NCBI RefSeq assembly: GCF_954871325.1
Contig: NC_088775.1
Coordinates: 66,627,561 to 66,691,560 of the forward strand
Length of the DNA stretch: 64,000 nucleotides
Source: Gordionus sp. m RMFG-2023
Taxonomy: Eukaryota; Nematomorpha; Gordioida; Chordodea; Parachordodidae
Reading direction: 5' to 3'
Of this stretch, positions 22,210-33,431 are shown piece by piece. A model generated the notes under the pieces. It was not told the DNA's origin and did no database searches. It was given only the letters and a program-made list of their open reading frames with translations. Position numbers and translations under genes: made by a program. Position 1 is the stretch's first letter. Each line of letters begins with the position of its first letter.

Positions 22210-22790
22210 AACCTATATTTAAATTTGACATTTTTACAATATATTTTAACCCATTTGGTCAAAAAAATTTAAAAAACTTTAAAAATAACTATTATGACAA
22301 TTGCTACTTATCTATACATTTCACTGAAGTTTTTAACATGTACGCAATCTATATTTTTGCCCATTTGCGTCAAAAAAATTCAATAAACTTCAAGAATAAC
22401 GATTATGACAATTGTCACTTGGTACATCTTCACTGAAGTTTTATTTAACCATTTTAGTAACACTTATTTTAGCCCATTTACATTAAAAAAACTTTAAAAA
22501 TAACGATTATGACACTTGTCACTTTTATATGTTACATCTTAATCGAAATTTTAATTTAACATGTTAAATATACATATTTTTGTACATTAGCGTCAAAAAA
22601 AAATCTAATATGTTTAAAAATATTGATTATGATAATTGCCAGTTTTCCAAGGAACATCTTCATTGAATTTATAATTTAATATCTTTACAATATAAATATT
22701 ATTTTACCCTTTATGTCAAAAAGTTTCAAAAATATTCAAAAATAACGAATATGACAATTGTCACATTAAGATATTTTCGTTAAAAAGATC

Positions 22791-23939
22791 ATATAAAATA
22801 ACATAAAAAAGATATAAATATTTTTAAAATAATTATTTAGAAAAAACCATATCTTTTAATATACTAAAAAAATCGATAATTTTATAAGATGGTTAAAAAA
22901 TACTATAAAAGATTTAAGATTGTTTATTTATAATGAAATTCTCAAAAGAATTCCTCAAAAATGAATTATTTACAAAGAAGATTTAAAATTTATATATATA
23001 TTATAAGGTAAAATCTTTGTTGATATTGAAGATAGAAATATCAATAACAACTTAAACGATTGAAAGATGGTGGTTAGACAAAAAATAACATTAAAAAAGT
23101 CCAGGACGGGCCGGTCCTGAGTATATAAATCACGGACTATGTCTAAATATTTTTTAAAAAATCCTTGCCAGGCCTAATTTTTTTTTTTTGAAAATAGGAT
23201 CCTGGACGAAATTTTTCATTTTAAAAATTTGGGCCATGCAAATTACCTCTGCAGCTATCTGATATTAATATTTAAAAAATACCAAATTTAAAAATTCATA
23301 AATAATACTTAATATTAATATAAACCACCTTTAAAAATCCTTAATAAAAAAAATTAATTAATATTTACATCAATTCTATGAAAAAATAAAGAAATAAAAA
23401 ATTTTGAGTTAATGAAAGATTATTTATCTAAATATCTTTCGCTTAAAAGAAAAAAATGATTTATATTTTAATTTATATTCCTATAAAATAAAATAACATT
23501 TAAAAACAAAAAAATAAAATATTATTAAAAAATATATATGAAGGGTATAAATAATAATTTATTTATAAATTCTTTTTTTTCTATTTATAGCATGGGTATA
23601 TAAGAATAAATAATATTATATATAATTTATAAAATTACATTAAACAAATTCAATATAATATTAAATATAAAAAAGGAATCAATCATTTTTTTTATGTTAT
23701 TTTTTTTATAGCTGATTCCGATTATTTAATATCCATAGTTTTTTTTTAAAATAAATATTTTTAAAGTAGGTGTTATACTCAAAACGATTAAGCAACTTTT
23801 CAATGAGTTTTGCCTAAATAACAATTATTCGTCAGGAATACAATATACTTTTGCAATTTCATAATGCGGGTAGAAAAAAACAAGAGTCTGCCATACCGAT
23901 GCAATATGTGTTGTAGATCCTTTTTAAATTATGAGATTT
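22791..23939. other. AT-rich DNA with a decayed hAT-type repeat
   Basis: No gene seen. Bases 23,098-23,262 are richer in G and C, with CAGGACGGGCCGGTCCTG and, at the other side, GGGCCATGCAAATTACCTCTGCAG. They look like two ends of a small hAT-type repeat. The rest is simple AT-rich sequence. Confidence 0.45.
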
Positions 23940-24591
23940 TTGGCTTGCGTCTCAGTCAATTTTGGACTCAAAAACAAGCTTTAGGGTTAAGCCGGCTTGG
24001 CTCAGACGTTTAAAAATAAATTTCGACTCAAAAGACGGCTTGAGCCAAGTCATGAGCTGAATCGAGCCAGCCGACTAATTTGGCTCAAAGAGGGCTTGAG
24101 TCAATTTTCGACTCAAAAACTAGATGAGTTTAGGGCTAAGCCAGCTTGAGTCAATTTTCGACTCAAAAACTAGATTAGGGCTAAGCCGGCCTGGCTCAGC
24201 TGTTTAATAACACTAATCTCAAATAAATAAATTTTGGCTTAAAAGATGTCTTGAGGCAACTCCTCAGCCGGCTTGAGCTGACTCGAACCAGCCAATTGAA
24301 ATGGCTCAATGAGGAGGCTTGAACCTTAGTCAATTTTGACTCAAAATCTGGCTGAGTTTAGGACTAAGCCGGCTTGGCTCAGCCGTTTAGCAACACTAAC
24401 ACCAATCTCAAATAAATAAATTTCGTCTCAATAATTGGCTTGAATGAGCCAACGGCTTGAGCTAACGGCTGAGCCAACAGCTTGAGCCAGCTGGCTCAAT
24501 GAGCCGGCTTTAGCCTGAGTCAAATTTTTGGCTCAAAAACTGGCTGAGTTTTCGACTAAGCCGGCTTGGCTCAGCCGTTTAACAACACTAG
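23940..24591. repeat. Tandem repeat of about 185 bases rich in GGCTTGAGCC
   Basis: Three to four diverged units, each with CTCAAATAAATAAATTTCG, paired palindromic words such as GGCTTGAGCC and AAGCCGGCTTGGCTCAGCCG, and TTTAACAACACTAA at the unit end. The outermost unit ends TTTAACAACACTA at 24,591, which is the form of a hAT terminus (reversed TAGTGTTGTTAAA). This suggests amplified subterminal DNA of a hAT element whose other end is not found. Confidence 0.75.
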
Positions 24592-24788
24592 TTGTTAGAA
24601 GCAAAGCTGGCCATGATTGTTTAATTATTCGAATCATTGTTTTTTGAACTGATTCACAGCGTCGAAGTGCATTGGGGAAGTTAGAAATATCTGGAACATT
24701 TTGAAGCCTTTCTGTTATAATATTGTTATATTTTTTAAAAAAAAATTTGGGCCGGGCCGGGCCTGAAAAATTAGGCCTGATGCAGATC
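24592..24788 (-). mobile_element. hAT-type terminus with an unrecognised coding-like piece
   Basis: Ends at 24,788 with GATGCAGATCACTA, reversed TAGTGATCTGCATC, the same terminus as the element at 40,413-40,779. Internally GGGCCGGGCCGGGCC. The minus strand has a smooth frame (ITERLQNVPDISNFPNALRR) that I do not recognise. The other end and the duplication were not found. Confidence 0.5.
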
Positions 24789-25214
24789 ACTACCTCCTAT
24801 ACCTTCATTAAATGCATCTACTGCTAATATATAAATTCTCATTAAAACAATTCTAAATCGGTTTCTCTACCATACGAAACTTTCCTTCTGTGCTTCACCC
24901 CATTCAAACTTTTTATTTTTCTTTAATAAATTATACAACGGTGTGGCAATTTCAGCAAAATTTTGTATAAACCCATGATAATAATCCTAAAAACGCCTGT
25001 ACTTCAGTTTTATTATTTGGTGCTCTCATGTTCATTATCTTATCTATATTCTTTGCAATCGGAGTAATTTCATTTCCTTTTATAATATGTCTTAAATACT
25101 TTATTTCTCTTACTCCAAAAACACTCTTCTTTATATTAGCTCTTAAACCATTTTTTAATATTATATCTAACACTATAACTAATCTAGTATAATGTTCTTC
25201 TTCTGTTCTACTCT
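24789..25214 (-). pseudogene. Ty3/gypsy C reverse transcriptase fragment (left of FB2)
   Basis: The minus strand shows LKNGLRANIKKSVFGVREI and NNKTEVQAFLGLL, the thumb and connection region of a gypsy reverse transcriptase close to gypsy B. It is a fragment whose other side lies beyond the foldback insertion at 33,337-33,431. Fossil, broken. Confidence 0.85.
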
Positions 25215-25399
25215 TTGAAGATTTTTGAGCGAGGAGCAAGATCTTTGAAGATCTGAAAATTTGAAGATCTTTTACTTTTAAAAAATTTTGAGCAACTATC
25301 TTTAAAGATTGAGATCTTTGAAGATCGTAAAATTTGAAGATTTTTTATCTTTAAAAAATTTTGAGCAGCGATCTTCAAAGATTTTCATATTTTATAATG

Positions 25400-27110
25400 T
25401 TATAGTAAATTATCATTTTTGTCATAATCGTTATTTTTGAAAATTTTTATAAAGCATAGATATTGTTAACATGTTAAATTAAAATTTCAGTGAAGATGTA
25501 TTACCGGAAAGTGACAAATGTCATAATCGTTATTTTTGAACTTTTTTGAATTTTTTTAAGGCAAACGGGTAAAAATAGATATTGTTAACCTGTAAAATTT
25601 CAGTGAAGATGTACAACTGGAAAGTGACAATTGTCATAATCGTTATTATTGAACTTTTTTGAATTTTTTTAAGGCAAATGGATAAAAATAGTTTTTATTG
25701 TTAACATGTTAAATTAAAATTTCAGTGAAGATTTACCACAGGAAAGTGACAATTGTCATAATCGTTATTATTGAACTTTTTTGAATTTTTTTAAGGCAAA
25801 TGGGTAAAAATAGATATTGTTATCCTGTTAGATTAAAATTTCAGTGAAGATGTACCAAAGGAAAGTGACAATTGTCATAATCGTTATTTTTGAACTTTTT
25901 TGAATTTTTTTAAAGCAAATGGGTAATAATAGATATTGTTAACATATTAAATTAAAATTTCAATGAAGATGTACTACTGGAAATTGACAATTGTCATAAT
26001 CGTTATTATTGAACGTTTATTTTTTTAAGGCAAATGGGTAAAAATAGATATTGTTTACCTGTTAGATTAAAATTTCAGTGAAAATGTACCACAGGAAAGT
26101 GACAATTATCATAATCGTTATATTTGCTTTTTTGAATTTTTTTAAGGCAAATGGATAAAAATATTTATTGTTAACATGTTAAATTAAAATTTCAGTGAAG
26201 ATGTATCACCGGAAAGTGACAAATGTCATAATCGTTATTTTTGAACTTTTTTGAATTTTTTTAAGGCAAATGGGTAAAAATAGATATTGTTAACCTGTAA
26301 AATTTCAGTGAAGATGTACAACTGGAAAGTGACAATTGTCATAATCGTTATTATTGAACTTTTTTGAATTTTTTTAAGGCAAATGGATAAAAATAGTTTT
26401 TATTGTTAATATGTTAAATTAAAATTTCAGTGAAGATGTACCACAGGAAAGTGACAATTGTCATAATCGTTATTTTTGAACTTTTTTGAATTTTTTTAAA
26501 GCAAATAAGTAAAAATAGATATTGTTAACATATTAAATTAAAATTTCAATGAAGATATACTACTGGAAAGTGACAATTGTCATAATCGTTATTTTATAAC
26601 TTTTTTGAATTTTTTTAAGGCAAATGGGTAAAAATTGATATTGTTAACATGTTAAATTAAAATTTCAGAGAAGATATACTACTGGAAAGTGACAATTGTC
26701 ATAATCGTTATTATTGAACTTTTTTGAATTTATTTAAAGCAAATGGGTAAAAATAGATATTGTTAACATGTTAAATTAAAATTTCAATGAAGATATACTA
26801 CTGGAAAGTGACAATTGTCATAATCGTTATTTTTGAACCTTTTTGAATTTTTTTAAAGCAAATGGGTAAAAATAGATATTGTTAACATGTTAAATTAAAA
26901 TTTCAGTGAAGATGTACCACAGGAAAGTGACAATTGTCATAATCATTATTTTTGAATTTTTTTAAAGCAAATAAGTAAAAATAGATATTGTTAACATGTT
27001 AAATTAAAATTTCAGTGAAGATATACCACAGGAAAGTGACAATTGTCATAATCGTTATTTTTGAACTTTTTTGATTTTTTTTTATATATAACATAGAAAA
27101 CTGACAATTG
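25400..27110 (+). repeat. Satellite array, left arm of FB2
   Basis: About 14 units of 113-122 bases. A typical unit contains GTGACAATTGTCATAATCG, then TTTTTGAACTTTTTTGAAT, AAGGCAAATGGGTAAAAAT, ATTGTTAACATGTTAAATT and CAGTGAAGATGTACCACAGG. The core TGACAATTGTCA is a perfect 12-base palindrome and is the best-kept part. Confidence 0.95.
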
Positions 27111-27760
27111 TCATATGTAATATTTTTAAACTTTTTTATTAAACAAGGATAAAATAAAGATATTTTGAAAATTATTTATTATTTCAAAATTATTAAAAAA
27201 ATATATTGTTAACCAGGTTTGTTGTTAGAAAGGTCCTATCCCATTAAATTTTAAAAAATAACCGTTCCCAATCTAATTTTTTTTTAATAAAAAATATTGG
27301 CTCATCATGTTTCTTAAATCTTTGATGGCTTTAGATTATAAAATATTAAAAAGTGGTGTATTCTAACTTCTATAATTTGAGCGTTATTTAAGTAAAGTCG
27401 TGCTTTTACAATGTACAACGACATTAAACAGAAAGCCTTTGCGAGCGATAGGGCATAGCTCAAATTTATATTACGAGTTCAGATTTTTTAAATATATTTA
27501 TGGATTGTCAAATTCTTGGTTTTGACGAAATAATAAATCTGACCTAACTTATTCAATTGGGTAGATCTAGTTTTTTTTATTCTGAAAATATTTTATATTT
27601 TTTTTATTTTACTCTATCAATTCGAGTCGCGAAAGGCAGTTTTAATTATGAATATTTATTGTAAACCTAGCAAATAGTTCAATATTAACATCGAAATATT
27701 TCTCCTTTTAAAATTCAACCCATACTTTTTGATCCTTAACTACAAAGGTGGAAAAAAATC
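27111..27760. repeat. Unique arm of FB2, left copy
   Basis: The inverted partner of about 31,466-32,085. Shared landmarks are GATTGGGAACGG, TCTTTGATGGCTTTAGATT, the CTACCCAATTGAATAAG stretch and CATACTTTTTGATCCTT near the loop. No coding signal. Confidence 0.85.
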
Positions 27761-28286
27761 CCTTAACTACAAAGGTGGGGTCTATTTTATCCCAAATTTT
27801 ATTTAGCTATATCTCAGTAGAAAGCAACACTATATTCATATACTTTTTTGGTATGTGTGAAACTAACAGTTCTATTTTCTCTAAATGCAAATAAACTAAA
27901 TTTTTATCTCTAATAATCATCTGACTCACTATCTACATAAAATGTTATAAATATTAAATAGATAATTCTTTCAGAATTTGATGATATTAAATTTCCCATG
28001 TGCATCTTTTATAGTATTTAGCTCCATAAGAAAAAAAATTAGTTTTAATTTTAAAATTTTGGGTTACAACACAACATTGAAAAATTTTAAAATAAATTTT
28101 TTTTTTCTATTTTATATATTAGTATGATTTAGCCATAATCTCACAATTTCATACCTAATTTTTTACTTACCCACGTTTTCTCACACTTCACGCTTTTCTC
28201 ACGTTTTTAAGTAAATTAAAATAATCCCACTTAGTCTCACACTTTTCTCACGTTTTTAAATTTTTTCAATATATTTATAAAATATT

Positions 28287-28385
28287 TAACAAATATAAAA
28301 TTTTTAATTAATTTTATTTTAAAATATTTTTAAAAACAAATATAAAATTTTTAATTAATTTTATTTTAAAATATTTAAAAAAATT
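28287..28385 (+). repeat. Two-copy tandem repeat, about 50 bases
   Basis: AACAAATATAAAATTTTTAA and the following TTAATTTTATTTTAAAATAT occur twice in a row in the loop of FB2. Confidence 0.8.
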
Positions 28386-28889
28386 GTAATATTTGTTAAT
28401 AGTCCAACTAACCAATCATATTCATTGATCAATTACCCACAACAGAAATTCAATTTTTAGAAAGTTTATCAAGTATAATTAAAATAACTATACATTTCTT
28501 TTATGGATTTTATAAATCTTATATTGAAACTCGTAAAATTTTAAATGAAATAAATTAAGGGCAAATATTATAAAAGATTATTTATTTGTATTTTCATAAA
28601 GAATGTCAATATTTAGTGATTTGTGCATTATTTTAATCTGCATGGCCCGGCCCCGATTTTTTAATAAAATTGTATACTGGCTTAGATCATTTAAACCCCC
28701 ATCGATCGAGAAGAGTAAGTATCTTACCTCGATCAATAAATATATCAAGAAATTTCCTGTAGAATACCTTTATTTTTTAACAAGCTATTGTTCATCAAAA
28801 ATATACCTGCTCAACGAGTTAGGCTAGACAACTTTAGGAAAACAATTTTTATTATTTCTTGTTTTCTTTTAAGGTTGATAAAAGAATTT

Positions 28890-29150
28890 TGTAAGATTTT
28901 ACATATATGATGATTTTTTAGCTTTTGTGACTAAAATTTGAATCGATAATATCTTATTTGCTATGTCCTTTAGAAGTAAATTTAATCCATGAACGGTACA
29001 TCCATTGTATTCAATAGTTGGATGTTTCATTTTTACAAGGGTCCATGCTTTTTTAATATTGCTTGCATTGTCAGTTATTATGGTGTTGATTTTTGAAATT
29101 CTCATCTTTGGGGATAAGGAAATTAATATATATTCCAAAACAAAACACAA
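28890..29150 (-). pseudogene. hAT transposase fragment in the FB2 loop (catalytic-core part)
   Basis: The minus strand reads IITDNASNIKKAW and NGCTVHGLNLLLKDIANKI, the blocks around the second catalytic Asp and the AHxLNL element of hAT enzymes. Only this segment remains, and its C-terminal half is not adjacent in the right order. Confidence 0.85.
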
Positions 29151-29824
29151 TTATAACTTATGATATGAACCGTGAAGAAAAAATGTTTATATAAAATATA
29201 ATAAAAATCGTATTTATTTTATCATAAGACCATTTTTAAAATTGGGAAAACGTTAATATTATAAAAATCATATTGATTTAAGCAAAAAAAAAGTATTATA
29301 AAAATTGGGGAAAATATAGGGGGAATTTCCCATCCCTTCGCTATAATATCTTATATAGAAACCTTCAATTGACGGTTTTGGTTTTTTAGGTGGGACAAAA
29401 TTATGGTGCTTCTATTAAATCAAAAATATTGGTTTCTCTATAAAAAGACTTGGAACCCCAAATAGAGGTCAGCGCTTTTCGACTCTAAAATTTATATTAA
29501 AGCCATCACATACATCTAAATGTGTATCATAAGAGATTAATGAATTCTTAGTTATCTATATTAAAAAGATTTATGAATAAAATTTGTATAATAAAATAGA
29601 AAATTATATAATTTTTAGAAACGTGTTCCGAAACGTAGAACGAACGGGAATGTAGCATATTTTTTACCCAAACAACTGGTTAAAACCTTTTCTTAATAAA
29701 AATTAGAATAAAGATTTTCGTCCGTCATAATATATCCATAAGGGTAAAGTTACGAACCCTTCTTTAAATTTAGGTAGCTGACATATATATGCAATATATA
29801 AAAATTTAAAAATGGTTGGTTCAG

Positions 29825-29996
29825 TTTCTATAAAATCATTCTCTATAAATTAATTCTCTATAAAAATTATTCTCTATATAAAACATTCTGTATAAACTAC
29901 ATTCTCTATAAAACAATTCTCTATAATTCTCTATAATTGTTTTCTCTATAAATGTTTCTCTATAAAATATATTCTCTATAATGGTTTCTCTATAAA
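29825..29996. repeat. Degenerate repeat of CTCTATAAA
   Basis: ATTCTCTATAAA and close forms recur about 13 times. The phrase TTTCTCTATAAAGACGTGGAACCC at its right edge is mirrored at about 29,431-29,458 (TTTCTCTATAAAAAGACTTGG). Such CTCTATAA arrays are typical near the ends of pogo/Tigger-type elements, but no transposase or inverted end was found. Confidence 0.6.
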
Positions 29997-30959
29997 GACG
30001 TGGAACCCTATTAATTATATAAAAAAAATATAATTCTTTTTATAATAAAAATAAAAACTTGACCCTTCGCCTTCTATTTTATTTGAAATGCACAGACGAT
30101 TTTGAAATTTATTTTATTTATATATTATTTCTTTTCTATCCCTTTCCCCTCCCTGCCTTGTTGAAAGAAAAAAACAAAAAAATATTATTTACTTTTCGTT
30201 TTATTTAACTTTTTTTTTCTTTCAAAAAAATAAACACATTATAAATTTAAAGTACTTATTTATATAGGCATTACATCATACATAAAAATTGCACAAAACA
30301 AAATACTTAATTTTTGGTATTTATTTTATTATTTTTAAAAATAGTACTCATTTTCTTTTAAAAGTTTATTCTACAAATAAAACCACTCTTATCAAATAGA
30401 TTATTTGGGCATGTTAAACCTTAATTTTTATGTAAGCCTTAAGATTTTGGTCATAGATGGCACAAAAGTTTGGAAATTTTTCAGAAAAATGTCGAGGTTT
30501 AGGTAATAATTATAGTTAAAATAATTCTCCGAACCAAAGTTAAATTTTTTTCTTTCAAATATATTTAGTATCTTTATTAAATTTAGCCCTTTTTGAAAAT
30601 CTAACAGTTTGGCACTTATATTTATATAAAATTCTCAAAAACATGATTTAAAAAACAAATTTATATTTCATCAAAGGAAAACTGGGACTATAAAGACCTC
30701 AATCATTTTAAAAATTTCAGTACTTAAAACAAGTATTTGTGTGTAATATAAAACTAATTTTGTTTTTCAGTACTTTAAGAGTTTGGGTAACAATTTTATT
30801 TTGTGCTTCAATTATTCGTCATTTTTTAATTAGTAAAATGATTTTATTTATTTAAATAATACATGATATAATATATACAAATAAAAATTTTATATATATA
30901 TAATAAAAATCAAAATTAAACGTTATTTAATAAACTTTTATTAAGTTTAATTAATAAAA
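29997..30959. other. AT-rich loop DNA, nothing recognisable
   Basis: Simple sequence with long A and T runs inside the FB2 loop. I see no gene, repeat array or element end. Confidence 0.5.
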
Positions 30960-30961
30960 TA

Positions 30962-31300
30962 TCATTTAATATAGATTTCTCTAATCTTGTTCGTAAACAG
31001 TGTAAGGATCAATCCCAGAGCACTGAATGATCTCTCAACAGATACTTGAGAGCAAGGAGAAGCTAGAACTACTCGCGAGAGGGCATATAATTCCGGATCC
31101 TGAAATTTTTTTGATTGCCAATATTGCAATATTTTGATCAGATGGCAATTTTTGACCATATATTAAACCATTAATTTTGGTGTTGATATCAATGCTTTCA
31201 ATATTTTGGTATATTGGAGCATTAGCGCTTTCTCGCTCCAAATATATATCTAATCTGGTTTTTTCAACTTACAGGGATTATAGGAGAGTCACTCAGAGCT
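30962..31300 (-). pseudogene. hAT transposase C-terminal fragment in the FB2 loop
   Basis: The minus strand has LERESANAPIYQNIESID in one frame and, shifted, DPELYALSRVVLASPCSQVSVERSFSAL, the dimerisation block of hAT transposases. It lies upstream, in minus-strand sense, of the catalytic-core fragment at 28,890-29,150. The two are therefore either separate elements or rearranged. Confidence 0.85.
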
Positions 31301-31465
31301 GGATTATCTTTTGGCTTATTAAAAATTTGTATTTGTCTCCACGTAGACATCAGATGGTCCTAAAATAAAATAGATTTATTTAATTTAAAGTTAAAGTTAA
31401 ATATTTTATATTTACTCTGGCCAGCAATTTATCACTTTCGGATGGATAGATCCCATTCAATTTTT

Positions 31466-32085
31466 TGCCACCTTTGTAGTGAAGGATCAAAAAGTATGGG
31501 TTGAATTTTAAAAGGAGAAATATTTCGATGTTAATCTTGAACTATTTGCTAGGTTTACAATAAATATTCATAATTAAAACTGCCTTTCGCGACTCGAATT
31601 GATTGAAAAAAATACAAAATATTTTCAGAATAAAAAAAAAAACTAGATCTACCCAATTGAATAAGTTAGGTCAGGTTTATTATTTCGTCAAAACCAAGAA
31701 TTTGATAATCCATAAATATATTTAAAATATCTAGACTCGTAATATAAATTTGAGCTATGCCTTATAGCTCGCAAAATCTTGCTGTTTAATGTCGTTGTAA
31801 ATTGTAAAAGCATGACTTTACTTAAATAACGCTCAAATTATAGAAGTTATAAGGCACCACTTTTTAATACTTTTAAATCTAAAGCCATCAAAGATTTAAG
31901 AATGTGAACCAATATTTTTATTAAAGAAAATTAGATTGGGAACGGTTATTTTTTAAAATTAGTTGGGGTAAGACCTTTCTAACAACAAACCTGGTTAACA
32001 ATATATTTTTTCAATAATTTTGAAATAATAAATAATTTTCAAAATATCTTTATTTTATCCTTGTTAAATAAAAAAGTTTAAAAAT
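31466..32085. repeat. Unique arm of FB2, right copy
   Basis: Inverted copy of about 27,111-27,760, starting near the loop with AAGGATCAAAAAGTATGGG and ending beside the satellite with CAGGTTTGTTGTTAGAAAGG on the reverse strand. Confidence 0.85.
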
Positions 32086-33135
32086 ATTACATATGACAAT
32101 TGTTAGTTTTCTATGTTATATATAAAAAAAATCAAAAAAGTTCAAAAATAACGATTATGACAATTGTCACTTTCCTTTGGTACTTCCACTGAAATTTTAA
32201 TTTAACATATTAACAATATCTATTTTTACCCATTTGCTTTAAAAAAAATTAAAAAAGTTCAATAATAACGATTATGGCAATTGTCACTTTCCTGTGGTAC
32301 ATCTTCACTGAAATTTTAATTTAACATATTAACAATATCTATTTTTACCCATTTGCTTTAAAAATTCAAAAAAATGACAATTGTCACTTTCCTGTAGTAC
32401 ATCTTCACTGAAATTTTAATTTAACATATTAACAATATCTAATTTACCCATTTGCTTTAAAAAAATTCAAAAAGTACAAAAATAACGATTATGACAATTG
32501 TCACTTTCCTGTGGTACATCTTCCCTGAAATTTTAATTTAACATGTTAACAATATCTATTTTTACCCATTTGCTTTAAAAAAATTCAAAAAAGTTCAATA
32601 ATAACGATTATGACAATTGTCACTTCCTGTAGTACATCTTCACTGAAATTTTAATTTAACATGTTAACAATATTATTTTTACCCATTTGCCTTAAAAAAA
32701 TTCAAAAAAGTTCAAAAATAATCATTATGACCATTGTCACTTTCCTGTGGTATATCTTCACTGAAATTTTAATCTAACAGGTTAACAATATATATTTTTA
32801 CCCATTTGCCTTAAAAAAATTTAAAAAAGTTCAAAAATAACGATTATGACAATTGTCACTTTCCTGAAATATATCTTCATTGAAATTTTATTTTTACATC
32901 TTAATAATAAAAATTATAATCTATTTACGACACAATAAATCAAATAAGTTAAAAATAACGATTATTACAATTGTCACTTTTTTGTGTTACTTACATTACA
33001 TCTTCATTGATATTATAATATTAATTTTTTTTTAATATAAATTGTTTTTTTACCCATATATGTCATAAAAAGTTTAAAAAAATAAATAACGATTATGAAA
33101 ATTGTCGATACATCTTTATTGAATTTTTATTTTAA
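32086..33135 (-). repeat. Satellite array, right arm of FB2
   Basis: About nine units of the same satellite in reverse orientation, shorter than the left array, so the arms differ in unit number. The outer units (from about 32,880) are more diverged. Confidence 0.93.
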
Positions 33136-33336
33136 TTAAAAATACTTACTCCAATTACTTCAAAAAATGATATTAAAAAATAATAATTTACTATAACATT
33201 ATAAAATGTGAAGATCTTTGAAGATCGTTGATATGAAATATTTTTAAATAAAAGATCTTCAAAGATCTAGAAAATTTTTTTAAAATAAAAGATCTTCAAA
33301 TTTTTCGATCTTTTTATTTTGAGCAAATGTTCAACT

Positions 33337-33431
33337 TTCTACTCTACCTGATATTAAAACATCATCTAAATAATACATTATTTCTTTCAATCCCTGAAAT
33401 AACGCCGCCATAATTCATTGAAATATGCGAT
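33337..33431 (-). pseudogene. Ty3/gypsy C reverse transcriptase fragment (right of FB2)
   Basis: The minus strand shows LFQGLKEIMYYLDDVLISG, with the YxDD catalytic block, ending at the foldback insertion. It belongs to the same fossil as 24,789-25,214. The fragment stops abruptly at the long direct repeat that starts at 33,432. Confidence 0.85.

Larger units (their letters stand above)
19130..22790. mobile_element. Foldback element FB1 with satellite arms, split by an LTR element
   Basis: The left arm (about 19,130-20,191) is a tandem array of roughly 120-base units in plus orientation. The right arm (22,210-about 22,790) is the same family in minus orientation. The two arms nearly meet at a copia-like insertion. 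The shared core is TGACAATTGTCA, followed by TAATCGTTATTTTT. The outer ends lack the GATCTTTGAAGATC border seen in FB2, and I found no target duplication, so the limits are approximate. It abuts gypsy B. Confidence 0.7.
25215..33336. mobile_element. Foldback element FB2, about 8.1 kb, with long satellite-bearing arms
   Basis: The left arm (25,215-about 27,760) and right arm (about 31,466-33,336) are inverted copies. From outside in, each has a GATCTTTGAAGATC-rich border, a satellite array, then about 650 bases of unique arm. The 9-base word TTCTACTCT flanks both ends (25,206-25,214; 33,337-33,345), and the insertion splits one gypsy fragment. Long inverted arms with internal tandem repeats and 9-base duplications match Drosophila Foldback elements, which are placed in the MULE group. 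The 3.7-kb loop holds hAT remnants and no MULE transposase. Confidence 0.87.

Noticed and set aside
25400-27110. Regular repeat with spacer-like variation, considered as a CRISPR array.
   Set aside because: The units are contiguous near-identical 113-122-base satellites with no unique spacers, the DNA is eukaryotic and the array is an arm of an inverted-repeat element.
28603-28827. A 74-codon plus-strand frame in the FB2 loop.
   Set aside because: No recognisable domain. It begins in a GC-rich repeat word (GGCCCGGCCCC) typical of hAT ends nearby.
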